60,000 bases of DNA, from contig NC_088295.1 of the NCBI RefSeq assembly GCF_032854445.1, forward strand, positions 65,455,249-65,515,248, in the 5' to 3' direction. Below the pieces are notes generated by a model, which saw only the letters and a program-made list of their open reading frames with translations, had not been told where the DNA came from and searched no databases. The stretch is from Liolophura sinensis (Eukaryota > Mollusca > Polyplacophora > Chitonida > Chitonidae). Each line of letters starts with the position of its first letter. Within the stretch, counting starts at the first letter, position 1. The position numbers were made by a program, and so were the translations under genes. Below are positions 12,169-23,849 of the stretch, in pieces.

Positions 12169-13931
12169 TGACCTTGATGACCCGCTGAGGTTAGAACAAG
12201 AAACCTCATTGGTCACTGGCCCTTGTCGCCTCGAGTGAAACTGTTTAGTAGTGTATGTGTTCGTGGGAGTTGCACGACCGCTCTGATTGTCCGTTCTTTA
12301 TGTAAATACATTTTTCAACTTCTGATGGGATATACAGACAGTGTATACAGAGGGATGGGATATGAGGAATTGTCCGCTCGAGAAAAGTGCAATTCAACGA
12401 ATTCGAAGAATGAGATGAATATCGAGGGCTGGTATGACATTTCCAGCATGCAATATGTTTTATTGTACCGAAAACACAGTGCACTTGCTCAGATAGTGCT
12501 TAGTAAATCGTTGAATTTGTACATCCACAGGTGAGCTAGCCATCGTTCTATTGACTACTGTACAAAGAAAGAACACAAAGGGAAATAACTGTAGTGGAAT
12601 AAACGCACGTGATTGTTGGATATTAGCATGAGATCGTTGGGTATTGCCTCGTGAACGTGAGCTGTTACTTTGTGAGCGTGACCTTGCTTTTCTTGAGCTT
12701 TTGATCGTTGTAAATCATGTTTTAAGGAACATAAACAATGGAAACCAAGAATCATTAAGAGGTATAATAAATATATATTAATCTCAGATATTTGGGTGAC
12801 ATCATACCATCACACACAGCTTGTAATTTTTCCCTGCGACATATGAAAAAAATCAACCCAGCATGACCTCCATTTTTTTTTGTAATTTATTGTTTCTGCC
12901 CTGGAAGTCATGTGATAACATTTTGTGGCCATGTTATTGATATCCAAGATATGTAGAGTGGGTATAACAATCCTGGACAAAGCGTTTTACAACACTGGAA
13001 CAAATTTTAACTATGTAGAAACCAACAGTACAGAAATTTATGGTGTTTCACGTACCTATATTATATGTGTGAAAGTATTATCCTATCAGTGCACCAGCGA
13101 CCAAAGCTTGATCTCATTTGGTGAAATGCGCATGTGCAACCATATGGTGCATGTGAATGTGTGAATGTGTGAATGTGCTGGTTATTCGTGGATGGATACT
13201 TAATTGTATCAGTCATGAGGAAGGGTACAAGAACGTTCGTCACAAGTACGTGGAATCTCCGGAGGTCACGTGGTTTACCGTGCACGCGGAGAGATCTCGT
13301 ACTTGTCTTCGCACCTGGCCGGACTGTTCGGGACGTTGACAAACCTCGGGTTGTGCTCTCGAACGTCAATATTTAAGATTTGGCGCCGTCCTTTGAATGG
13401 CGATCTCGGCAAACTACTGGAATAATGAAAGCTCTATATAATATATAAACGATCAGCCGCCTAGAGTTGGGTAAGTTATCTGCGTTTAAAGAGCTCGACA
13501 TTTCAGAAATGTCTTTGATCATATTTGTCCCCTCCTCTGATGCAATATTAGAATACTCCTGTTCTGTCTATCGTTGCCCTGAGTCCACATACTTACGAGA
13601 AGATGTGAACAACGTACTACGCCACTTTTCAGCCATTGGCGAATTTTTTCTCTCCGCTGTGTACTGTATCTTGCTCACAACGTAATCTTGTGTTGCCTCA
13701 GAGAGATTTGCATCATTTCATGCAAATAAATATATAATGTGGAATTCCAAAGTGGTGAAGTGTTTCCTTTAATCGCGTTTACCAATAATTAACCAGGAAA
13801 AAATGTCACTATAAAAAAGTCAGAAATATCTTATGATTATCGTTAGATAAATGAATTGAAAAAGTCAACTTTTCAGTGATAATTTCTTACTGTGCTAAAG
13901 TAAGTGCATATATGCTGCGGTAAAGTAACGT
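12169..13931. other. Intergenic, no supported gene
   Basis: Several overlapping open frames on both strands (12223-12534, 13061-13369, 13467-13685) lack recognisable domains. The 13467-13685 frame is open for 72 codons and could be an exon on the same strand as the 14273 frame, but nothing confirms it. Confidence 0.4.
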
Positions 13932-14163
13932 TGTTTCATGTCCTTCGTACATGTGGTGATGATTGTCCATTGTTACATGTTGTACAGAGCCGAATAAAAT
14001 ACGACGAACAATTTATTATTCTGAATGTGTATAAAACGAACTAGCTTTGTTTCATATTCTTCGTACGTGTGGTGGTGGATGTCCATTGTTACAGGTTGAA
14101 CCGAGCCGAATAAAACACGACGAACAATTTACTAGTCTGAATGCATATAAAACGCATTTCCGA
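13932..14163. repeat. 116-bp tandem duplication
   Basis: Two adjacent diverged copies beginning tgtttcat (13932 and 14048) share ccttcgtac/cttcgtac, gtccattgttaca, gagccgaataaaa and acgacgaacaattta. Offset is 116 bp. Confidence 0.85.
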
Positions 14164-14272
14164 ATTCCATATCATTATGATTTTGAAAAGGTAGTGATGG
14201 ATGTATCAACGAGTAAATTTGTGAACCTGTATTACAGACAGTGTTTCCATTAACCAACTGTTGCTCTCACAG

Positions 14273-14689
14273 AACCATTTTCAGCCTGAACACTACCATC
14301 TACCCTCAGAGCACCACTACCAGACGACCGTTGTAAATGAAGTCATTCCCTTCACCTTAGACAGACAGGGCATCCGTCAAAACTCCGGCCCGATCAACAT
14401 GTCCGTGTTAGCCATTCCTGGGATACAAAAGACATGCCTTCACGCATTCTTCAACAGGACGGGATTCCTCTTCCACTCTTTGCCTGTTAACTCCGAATTG
14501 GTCTTACAAGTGTATGGTCACATGTCTAGCGTGTTTTCCAACATGTTTAATGCACTGTGTATGGAGGGCGCTGGTATAGACAGTAAGGATGTTGTGGGTA
14601 ATGACCCGCTTGCTGGACGTTTCTTCATGTATACTTTGTGTAGACAACTCTCCACCATTTCCACAGCATTCCAAGAATTTTTCTCATAA
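14273..14689 (+). CDS. Possible terminal exon of an unrecognised protein
   Basis: An open frame of about 138 codons, with no in-frame ATG for its first third, follows a plausible acceptor (tgttgctctcacag, ending 14272) and ends at TAA 14687-14689. That fits a last exon. The peptide looks like folded protein, with mixed hydrophobic and polar residues, spaced cysteines (segment IQKTCLHAFFNRTGFLFHSL) and a helical C-terminus ending AFQEFFS. No family was recognised. No upstream partner exon was established; 13467-13685 is on the same strand but unproven. It could also be a chance open frame or a decayed gene. Confidence 0.35.
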   Translation, partial: NHFQPEHYHLPSEHHYQTTVVNEVIPFTLDRQGIRQNSGPINMSVLAIPGIQKTCLHAFFNRTGFLFHSLPVNSELVLQVYGHMSSVFSNMFNALCMEGAGIDSKDVVGNDPLAGRFFMYTLCRQLSTISTAFQEFFS

Positions 14690-15322
14690 ATAACTCACAT
14701 AACGTGCTCAAATCACACTTTGCAGGGTGATTTGTCTAATGTAGTCTAAAACTAGATACGACCATACACTTATATTTAATTACCAGTTACAGTTGATCAT
14801 ACATCTATGATTACCTCTTTTTGAAAAAATCGTTTAGTACACTAACATTTTAATTTCCTTTATTAACCTTCCTTATAAGCAAAGCAGAGTTATGTATGGA
14901 GTCCTTCTGCATGTAAATACTAAACACAATTATAACTTTACTCAATTGCTATGAACGGCCTGAATATATGTTGTCTGTTTCGAAAAGTTCGTCATCTACC
15001 GTTATCATGTACATCCTTCTTTGTGAGCACTTGATCACGTGCAATGACATCATGTTGTTGGTAGTTTCGTTTTAACCTCTTTCGTTGAAGGTAAAGCTTT
15101 TTACATCCTTAACAGTTCGTAAAAAATATCATGAAGACGTACGTAAATAGGACTGCATTTGCCCGTTGTTGCTGTGAACGCCACGTCCTCCACACATCAC
15201 TATTAATCGTTTCGTCGAACACTTCGCCGAGCAGACAGACTATCATCTTGTTTACAAGATGCTCTTGAGTTCTTCTATAAGAGCTGTGTATGTTTTTGCC
15301 TACTTCGATATGTTGCAGATAA

Positions 15323-15541
15323 ATGCAGCAAGGCTACGGTCCACTTGAAGAGCCGTCGGACCATCTTAGCGATGTTTTTCCCTCATGGAGCCCAAACACT
15401 CCGAGTGCTGAACCCTTCAGAGTGATGCGAACCAAAGTGGAAGAATTTACCTGGTGTTGTACAGACTGCATGATTTCTAAGGTCGCGTGTTCTTACACAG
15501 ACTCTTCACCCGATAAATTCCTGATCCCACATCACAATTAA
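15323..15541 (+). CDS. Possible short coding exon, unrecognised
   Basis: A 72-codon frame starts at an ATG and has unbiased composition (MQQGYGPLEEPSDHLSDVFP...), including a CCTDC cysteine group. It lies about 0.6 kb downstream of the 14.27-kb frame on the same strand. No domain, no clear signals, low confidence. Confidence 0.15.
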   Translation: MQQGYGPLEEPSDHLSDVFPSWSPNTPSAEPFRVMRTKVEEFTWCCTDCMISKVACSYTDSSPDKFLIPHHN

Positions 15542-16871
15542 TCTAGGTCTAATGAGCGTAAGCTTTACCGCAGGGTTCCGTTCGCGTTTGTAGACTTTAC
15601 TATCTATTCTTGTATACAAGAGTTACCCCACATGACACTATACCAGCTGCGAGTGTCTGTTTTCGCCTAAGTGCTTCAGGAAAGCTCTGGCGCGTTTTGA
15701 CAGTTTGACAGTGATGAATTATCTCTTGTTAAAGGCGGGAACAATTACTAATTAACTCTGACAGAAGGGTAAAATTACCGAAAAGAGCAGCTGGTCTTAC
15801 TTCTTCGCTCTTTTCGCGTGTTTTTCTTTTAATAATTTAACACCATTTCAAGCTTCGTTGACGCCCGCCAGCTATTAATTTGACGCATCTATTATTACAT
15901 TCTTCTACAAACAAAAGATAAATGTTCCTTGTCAAAGTCTTTCTGTATTAATACGAGTCACTTTTCTAGGTCTTTTCTATACATTTTATTTCTTTGTATG
16001 TTTTAAATTAAAATACTAATTTTTCATGAATAATTTTTTTTAAGTTTTTTTTTAAATTTTAGTTGGCTTTTTTTCCCAACTGCATTAGTCTTATCTAGGT
16101 ATTCAAGATATTTACACGCATGAAGGTTATATGATTGATTGAAATGGATCATAACATTTTCGTCTGTCAGACCGTTTCACAGAAGCATCAAAACAGATAC
16201 TTTCTAAGCTGTCCGCCCATTTGCCGCCTTCGCCTAGAACTTATTACAGACAATATCATAGGGTAAGCCATTCCGAGTGACATTGGTAGGGTTAAGATTT
16301 ATACAGGGACATCGTGAACTTGGCCTTGCCGGTCACAAGAGATGTGTGAAAAAGCAGCCACGGTAATTCAATTCGCATGTGAATTGTCTGAAACTTGTCT
16401 CTCCTTAGAATGATGGATGTTTTAGCTGCACTACTAACCTCTCCGTACTTTGGACTTGCGTTGACCGCGCAGAAATGTCCTCAAATGTATATATCTTCGC
16501 TCAGGTTGGTGCGTGTAGAAAAAAATGGAAAAGAGAAATGCACATATTTTAGCAAGTCATCAGTAAGATCAAAAATACTAGTATAGGTAGTATATGCTGA
16601 AAGACTCTAAGGTTGTTAAAGTTTCTGATTATTTGTAACAGTTGAGATTACGGACATTGATAACGTCAATATAAATTCATCAAAGTACTTTGACCAAGAT
16701 ATGCTGTTACATCAAGAAACAAAAGAACCAGTCAAGTTACCAAACTTTTCATTGGCTGTTATATTCCAATAGAACCCAATCAAATCTCAGAATACAAAAC
16801 GACTATACCATTCATCATGTTTCATTTGATCTGGCAACTCAAGACGCCAACGGTATATTGATGGAGTTTTA
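15542..16871. other. Intergenic, no gene seen
   Basis: AT-rich, with T-runs around 16025-16075. No supported feature. Confidence 0.5.
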
Positions 16872-17130
16872 ATGATGCCTGGTCCAGTCCGACCTTATCT
16901 TCAGGGCTACTGGACAGGGCGTGCTTTGCACCCTTCACGCCTTTGGTGTCTAACCATCGTCCCGCACAGGGAGATAAGGGTTTGAACCCCGGGTGTGACT
17001 ATCATTCAGCAAGCTAGACAACTCTCAACGGTAATAACATATGTTCAGTACGATAGAAGATCCCACTTCTGACTGCTGTTTGAGGAATGAACATTAAAAG
17101 GCAGAAAACAAACAAATGAAGCAAGCAGCA
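16872..17130 (+). mobile_element. Possible SINE of a second tRNA-derived type
   Basis: A Pol III B-box-like core (gggtttgaaccccgg) follows tRNA-like sequence at about 16950-16998. About 100 bp later a tail-like end appears (gaatgaacattaaaaggcagaaaacaaacaaatgaag). The order of B-box, body and A-rich tail fits a SINE unrelated to SINE-A. Only one copy was noticed here. Confidence 0.4.
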
Positions 17131-17780
17131 TCAGAAACCTATGTATCTAAAATATGTATACATGTACTAATTTGTTAGCCTGTTTCTTTTCCCCAGGTAA
17201 GTGCAGTCAGATTGTATAATGGGTTTTAAGCATTTACATAAACAGTCGGAATGAAACCCTAACTGAGGTAGCAGGATGCCGGATTTCACCGGTAATGCGT
17301 TTTACTATTTACCAACCGTCAAACTGCCATTGTTGCCCTGGTCTTACCCTCTATGCTGTAAATCTTATATAAGTTTAACTGTACAGATCAGTTGGATCTA
17401 TGCGTCGAAACAGACATTCATACACCAGCCGTCAAGCATTATCGCATGGCCCGTTCCCAAAACGACGCCCAAAACAAATCACCAAAGAACTAAGAAACAT
17501 TATATAAAGTACGAAAATAGGACAAAGAAAATGATACAAAGAGCAGCGGTCAACAGTTTTCAATGTAGGAAAGACCCAAGGTGTGTTCTAGGCGACTGAG
17601 TGAAAGCAGTATTCAATTCGTGTACCATGCTAGAATAACATTGGTCGATAACAAAATAAGTATCTCAGTTGAGCTTTAACTGCAACTGTTCATACATCCA
17701 ACCTGACGATCTAATCCAGCACGATGAATATACTGTCCCTAGTCCCGGGTTAAGCGGAATTAGACACATTCTTGAAAAAG
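17131..17780. other. Intergenic, no gene seen
   Basis: The 107-codon frame at 17276-17599 is lysine/threonine-rich with no recognisable domain. It is regarded as chance. Confidence 0.45.
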
Positions 17781-17789
17781 AGCCCCAGA

Positions 17790-18120
17790 GATTCTGAACG
17801 CTCTGTCCATATTTACTTACAAGAGAATTGTACTCATTGTCAAACGTAAGAAACTTGGAGTGTGAAGGCGTTTGATGTAATAATCTGGACACACTGGTCT
17901 TTGCAGTAATAACTTGTGACGTTGATTGAAATCGCCACACAACATGCAGGATCTGGCACATGCTGCATGGTGAGATATACACTCGCCATATGCTGGACGC
18001 TTCGGTATATCGCTGTCCAAATAAAGATAATTTACAACGTCAAAATTGAAACTATCCCCCTTGTCGCAAAGCCTGCAAGGGACGAAACCGTTTTGGTCTT
18101 TGTTCAAATATAAGTCCACA
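17790..18120 (-). pseudogene. Reverse-transcriptase polyprotein relic (retroelement)
   Basis: On the minus strand, CDKGDSFNFDVVNYLYLDSD, IPKRPAYGECISHHAACARS and DFNQRHKLLLQR resemble a conserved segment downstream of the catalytic core in retroelement reverse transcriptases common in aquatic animals (pattern F-N-F-x-x-V-N, P-A-Y-G-V-Y-I-S, R-x-C). After residue QR the match moves to the next frame (about 17886 downward: RLLHQ..., then SLVSKYGQSVQ), so the copy is frameshifted. It has no start, no catalytic core and no flanking ends visible. It is a dead fragment of a non-LTR or Penelope-like element; the clade is not settled. Confidence 0.7.
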
Positions 18121-18269
18121 TGTACTATCTGGAGAGATACATTTTTCCATAGTCCTTTTAATGGGCCAATCTTCATTTTTTTTGTCTTGCTTTTAGAGCT
18201 GTGGGTGTTTGTAGTATAAGAGCAAGGCTCATTCATGACAAAATGTTTGCGACGTACTTTCAAACCATT

Positions 18270-19310
18270 GTGGTTTAAAGTTGCATATTGTACAAGCTAG
18301 TAATTTTGTCTTATATGGAAAGTGAGATTCAAACACAATCAAAGAGATAACTTTCTTCAAGTGATATTAATAACCAGTTTTCTTTGGAGTAGAATCTATA
18401 AGGAAAAGAACAGATGTATCGATTATTCGTAATCATTGTTAATTTAGTTTTGATTTGCTTTTTCCATTACTGTATTTATTAATGTTACGATATCCCTTCA
18501 AGGCAAAAACTAATTATTTTTCAAATGGCAGGCTTGAAAATCATCATTCTGCTCTACGCGATCGTTAATTTAATTGTTCTCTCTGAGGTTCTTCATTTGC
18601 AGTTCACTTTGGTCACATCAGTATAGGTGTTTTACTAGTGGCCTACATGACAGACTATCGGCCATCACTGATCACACACAAGATGGCTGCAGCCAATCAG
18701 ACTCGAAAGACGACTGGAGTAACTTCATGCATGCAGCTTGTTTCCGATCTTGATCAAATTTTGAACGTATTCATCTAAACATCATCTGAAAACCAGGGCA
18801 ATATAACTAAATTTCCGTCGTATGCAAACCTGTACGCTAATAGCCAACCATATAGGCTATATACATGACCAAATGGCTTCGACTGGTCTGAAGTAACGTA
18901 TCCTTCAGGGGTAAAAACTATCACTGTGGACTAGTTGGCGCATGCTTTACGACGGAAATCGGGTGATAATAGGAGAATCCCCAGCTAGGCCGAAACCTTG
19001 GCTACTGAAACGTGTCCTTGACTACATGATAATATTGGACATTGCTCTGTCAAAGTTGATGAGAAAGATTTTATGGATGATCTTTTTAATTAGACTGGAA
19101 AAGAGACGACTAATTGTTCCATTGATAGTCCAATCGGATGTGGAGCATGCATGTGTAGTATTGAAATATTACACAGTATCTTTTAGCTTTCGATACAGTA
19201 TGATATAAACGACGAATGTCATTGCTTCAAAATAAAGGCCCTTGTTTTATCTACAATGCCGTAGGCTTCGGCCTGTGGATTTAGGTCATGAGGTGTGTCG
19301 GATAACTGTC
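18270..19310. other. Intergenic, no gene seen
   Basis: No supported feature. The 88-codon frame at 18942-19208 has no recognisable domain. Confidence 0.5.
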
Positions 19311-19314
19311 AAAT

Positions 19315-19390
19315 GTTACTGGTTTAACTCAGGCTCTCCGGTTTCATTCACCCACAAACCTGACCGCGGCCTTAAATAAAGTAAAATATT
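19315..19390 (+). mobile_element. SINE-B-like fragment
   Basis: Reads ggctctccggtttcattcacccacaaacctgaccgc, resembling the SINE-B body (ccggtttcctcccacccataaacctgaccgcc) seen at 29705, 46745 and 54545. The tail is eroded. Confidence 0.4.
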
Positions 19391-19673
19391 GTTAAAGCAT
19401 GGAGTTGAACACACAGTTAATAAGGCTATTAATCAATGGGTCAATGCGAAGTTAATGGATATAAAGCCTCTAAGAATACAACTATTCTTAGCCATTTCTG
19501 ATAATTATCATACTGATAATACTTGAAATTTTGTTAAACTTTCATAATCCTAAGACTCTCCATTACCTTTACCCTAAATGGCTCCCTGTCGCTGCGCAAG
19601 TTTCAAGCCACACTCTGCATGAGGGCCTTCGTGCTCAAGGTGGTCAGTATTCCAGAGCGGAGCAATAATTCAG

Positions 19674-19850
19674 AAGCCTCTCACCAATGTAATCGGTGTG
19701 AGCTCACGTCCACCTCAGGCTGGTTTTCTATCCTTTCCTATGTGAAAAGGCCTGCCAGCAACAGCAACCTGCGGATGGCCGTGGTCTGCCGGATTTCCTC
19801 CCGCCATTATGCTGCCCGCTCTTGTATAAACGAACACGCCCTAACAACAA
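19674..19850 (+). mobile_element. SINE-A copy with B-box region, no tail
   Basis: Starts within the tRNA-like head (gcctctcaccaatg, B-box-like gtgagctcacgtcc). It continues through aacctgcggatggccgtgg and tcctcccgccattatgctgcccgc into a decayed end. A second partial copy follows at 19900. Confidence 0.75.
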
Positions 19851-19901
19851 AGACAAAAAAAAATGTAATAAGTAAAATTCTGATTACATCTTATATGTTG
19901 G

Positions 19902-20026
19902 AAATGGTCGTGGGTTCCCCAGGGCTCTGAACGGATTCCTCCCACCAAAATGCTGGCCGCTGTCGTATAAGAGAAATATTCTTGAGTACGGCATAAACCA
20001 AATCAAATAAACAAATAAATATATGT
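19902..20026 (+). mobile_element. SINE-A copy, 3' half
   Basis: ggaaatggtcgtgggttcccc, cctcccaccaaaatgctggccgctgtcgtataag, then gaaatattcttgagtacggc and tail caaataaacaaataaat. It lies directly downstream of another partial copy, giving a tandem or nested arrangement. Confidence 0.85.
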
Positions 20027-20029
20027 TGG

Positions 20030-23000
20030 AAACAACCTAATTTATACAGCGCTGTTCTTGCCCTTACTCCACACTTTATATCCTGCTTTAGATAGATGAT
20101 CTTTTAAGAGAAACAATGCGCTGATTTTCATTTCCTTGCCTTGAGTAGAATATGTAATCAGACCAGTTTGATCATTTCAAATAATTATGTCGGTTGTTTA
20201 GTCGTTTATTGGCAAAAATGGGCTCATTGATTTAACCACATGGTTCCAGGCTGTAGACTTTTACTATGACTTATGCTGGTGAAGCACTTATGTAACAAGT
20301 TTCACAAGCTGCGAGCCATGGTATCTCACACAGAACACCAGATGTGTGAAAAGGCCCTGTGGGTCAGCTCCACAAAGCTCCTTCTCTGTACAAAGCTGGG
20401 TGCCGAGAAAGCTGTGCATGGGGACAGAGGGGTAACACATAAATCTGACGTGGGACAAGTGTGGAATCTTACTGCTTACTGCTTAAGAGTCATTTAGATA
20501 GCAAATTGCTGCTTAATGGCCTTACTGTGTCGTCCTTAGTGGTTTATGTGCTTTCTCTTCAGGAACAGATTCCAGACCCAGTGACATTGGATTTTTGTGC
20601 CAGTTACAAACTGGTGCAGATGATGCTATGAGAAATTCTAAAGGCGGAACGTTTAATTTGGTTCAGTTTAAACTAACTTATTTATTCGGTTATCATTTAG
20701 TTGTGTGGTTAACTGATCGGTAGAACATCTAGTTTGTTTTAGTTGATTTTCTTAGGCTTAGGCTTAACGGTTAATCAAGGCGCCAAGTTCGACATTCGTA
20801 TACAGCTCGTAAATCATGAAGATTTGTTGCAATGCACAGATCATTGAGATGGAGATGGGGAAGAAAGACACGCAATGTCATTAGCGACAACTAATTTGCT
20901 TACTGATTCATTCAGCTACTACTTAATTTTTACCATTAATAGTATAACTAAAAAGTGTTTGCTAATACATTCTTCGGGTGCCTTGGAGTCGTTCAAGGTT
21001 TTTCAGAAAAAAATATGCCACGTGGCTTAAGGTCGAACGAGTTCAAACCGAACAGCAATCATGACTATCATGAAGGAAATGACGGAAGAAAAAAACATTC
21101 TGTCTAGGTTGATTGACGGAAAGTGTGGCCTGAGTCGACCTAAAGTCCATGGTGACCCGCACCGGTCAGTACAAGGATAACGTCCCGACAATGACACGGT
21201 GTAGAGCAGGACAGTTTCACTTTGCTCCGTGGTTATCAACGGGTAGGAAATCTCTCACAATGTCGGCCCACAACACCCATCGGCACGCAGACGAGATTTC
21301 AGGGCAGATACTCCGTATCAATTTCGGGGCAAGTTGCGAAGAAAGTAGTATGACCGTCGACTTCTCGTCAAAGACACAGAAGGGCAACAAAGAAGAATCT
21401 AGCGTCTCGTATTCAGCCTTTCCTGCCCCAGAACTGACTCCACTTGGGGTATATCCATCACCGACAGGGAAGCAATTACACATGACCGCCAGCCGCCCGA
21501 CTTTGACACACAAATAAATAATATGCCTACCGCTGTTGTTGTATCTCAACCCACAATTTGAACTCGCATCACGTAATGAAACATTGTCATTCCAAACGAG
21601 ATAAGCAACTTCACATACAGTCGCCAAGTGATCTGTTTGTAAACCAAGGCTACCCCAAAAATTTTTTCTTGCTCATCAGTAGTATCTTGTTTGTGTACAT
21701 GCAACACTGTTTTTGAAAGGGTATTCTATTATACTCCATTGATATTTAAGGACAACAACTTTGCCAATTAATGCCAACCCATTCTTTTACTGTTTCAAAG
21801 ATTTGAGTCATTTGGCATAATTTGTTTTATTTCCCTTATAACTTACCTTTGAAGGGATAACGCGAAGAATGACCTAATTAACTCATAAATTATTCAACCG
21901 CTTGATGTCTTCTCCACATGCACTTTCGCACCGAAGAGGCCAGATCTCTGTTGCTTGTCTGTCCTGTTTTACAAACAACAGAAAGTTTCATACACCATCT
22001 ATTAAACTAAAGATTATTAATTCTGTCAACAGTCAGTGCTTTGTACTAATGCTTGTACTCAACCTTGTATTAATTGACACGTCGGCATTTGTCAAACACG
22101 TAATGACTACAAGTAAACTTGACAAGAGCGAGTCTCGACCATGCATGACCATGCATGACGTATTCAGCAAACGATTTACAGAGCGCCAACAAAACTTCTC
22201 AGAAGGAAAACAAAAATACATCGCTGTTCTCTGTTTACTTCCCTTCCAAAACTTAGTAAAGTGCCAATTTTTGTCAAGTGCTGCAAAGAAGAGGGCTTTC
22301 AGAGAAGTCCGCGTTGAGGCGTGAGTCGGAGGGTGATGAATGAGCTGGGGTTTGTCCTGACTTCTAACACGACTGACTGCCTCCCTCAGCCGCCAGGGTT
22401 TCTGACGGACAGACTGAAAGAAAAAAAAAACATTCCGCTTTGAAGGAGTCAATGTAAGTGAAGGAGAGGGCTCCGCCACCTTGGGCTCTCATGCTACTTC
22501 TGACAGCACCAGAAGACCAACTTTGGTAATCAGAAGCAATTTATAACCAGGGTTCCGGTATGGGTTTGAGTTTTTCTAAAATATAAATTTCTAACACAAA
22601 TAATATTGCGAAAATGATCCGGACCTCCGAACCTACACAAACGAGCCAAATACTATTCGCCATAAGTATATGCTCATTTAACCAAGATAGTGATGTCCAA
22701 CATCATCATTCTTGATTTGCTGAGCTCTGAACTTTCCCTCATCAATATGCACGATTCCCCGCCAATCAAGTTCCACCTTTTAAAGGGCGACAGGCACCTT
22801 GGTTACTGACATTGACCAGCGTTCAAACAACATGACATTAGGAAATGGCGTACTGACATATATGAAGTGTATATGGAATAAATTTATTTCATAGTGGTCT
22901 TAGAAGTGCTAGCGGAAAACCCCCCTGAGCACTGACTTTTTAACGGCTGTCTGGGAAATGGTAATTTTGAGGCATGAAATGAGTGGCGAAACAACAACAA

Positions 23001-23740
23001 CATAGGTTACGTTCACTGGCTGTTCGACCTCTTACACTGTTACTGGTATTACCTGATAGTGCAGTGACTTTCCTCTGCATGTTCGTAGATCCGAACGTAC
23101 ATGCATTCTCTTCTGAAACAAGGAAATACACGCTTATAAGGGGTGATCAGTGATTGGCTGAAAATCCCGGGCCGCAATGTCATTGGTTGTCGAAAGAGAA
23201 GGTTTCTGAACACATTCATATGAACAGTGAAACAAGGATGATTACAAACATAGAGCGCAGTATTAATCTTGCTGGCAGAAAGATGGTTATAAGTAATACT
23301 CATGCTGTGTTTTTTCATAAAAGACGTGAAAGTCATCGAAAAACCTTGTTTTGTTTCAGTTAGCCTAGTCAAATACTCATTTTTTCTGCATGTATTTATA
23401 TATGGCCTGTGCATATCTCGCCATGTGTGTAGCATTTATCAGATCCTATAGTTACTGTATATGACGCATAAATTATTACTATGAAAGCAAGAGTGTCAGA
23501 GAGTTAAACATTACAATATTGGGTAAACATGGACGAAGTGTCCAGAATCCCTTCCACTATTTATAATGGTGTCCGACGAACAATATATGCATCTTGTTTA
23601 GTAAGATCGCCGCGCTAGTTATATGAACAGTCACATTCCGAGCGCTACATGAGATGCACATTTTTATAAGATTCAATGACTTATCAACTATAACTTGCAT
23701 TGTACATGATACGGATACAGATCACCTAGAACATGCCCTG
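20030..23740. other. Intergenic, no supported gene
   Basis: Long frames overlap on opposite strands at 21027-21627 and 21902-22479. None carries a recognised domain and the opposing frames cannot all be real. No RNA gene was seen. Confidence 0.4.
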
Positions 23741-23744
23741 CACT

Positions 23745-23849
23745 GTAAATAGTACAGTAAATTTACAGTAAAATTTGCCGGCAATATTCGAACCAGCGAA
23801 TTTTACTGTATTTTTACATCACCACAATAAAGAATTTTGTAAAAACTTC
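23745..23849. repeat. Palindromic ACTGTAAA/TTTACAGT cluster beside foldback element
   Basis: Several copies of ACTGTAAA and its complement (cactgtaaatagtacagtaaatttacagtaaaa, then ttttactgtatttttac) abut the left foldback arm. A second gaaccagcgaa word is also present. It looks like an extra partial terminus or a nested insertion of the same family. Confidence 0.5.

Noticed and set aside
11648-12238. Long open frames across 11.65-12.24 kb
   Set aside because: They arise from the stop-free 35-bp minisatellite and shift frame with each unit.
13467-13685. 72-codon frame with faint resemblance to a nuclear-receptor ligand-binding-domain helix (FKELDISEMSL)
   Set aside because: The similarity covers one short stretch only, with no DNA-binding domain or neighbouring helices; judged coincidental.
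21027-22479. Pairs of long frames on opposite strands (up to 148 aa)
   Set aside because: No recognised motifs, no splice logic, and mutual overlap on both strands.
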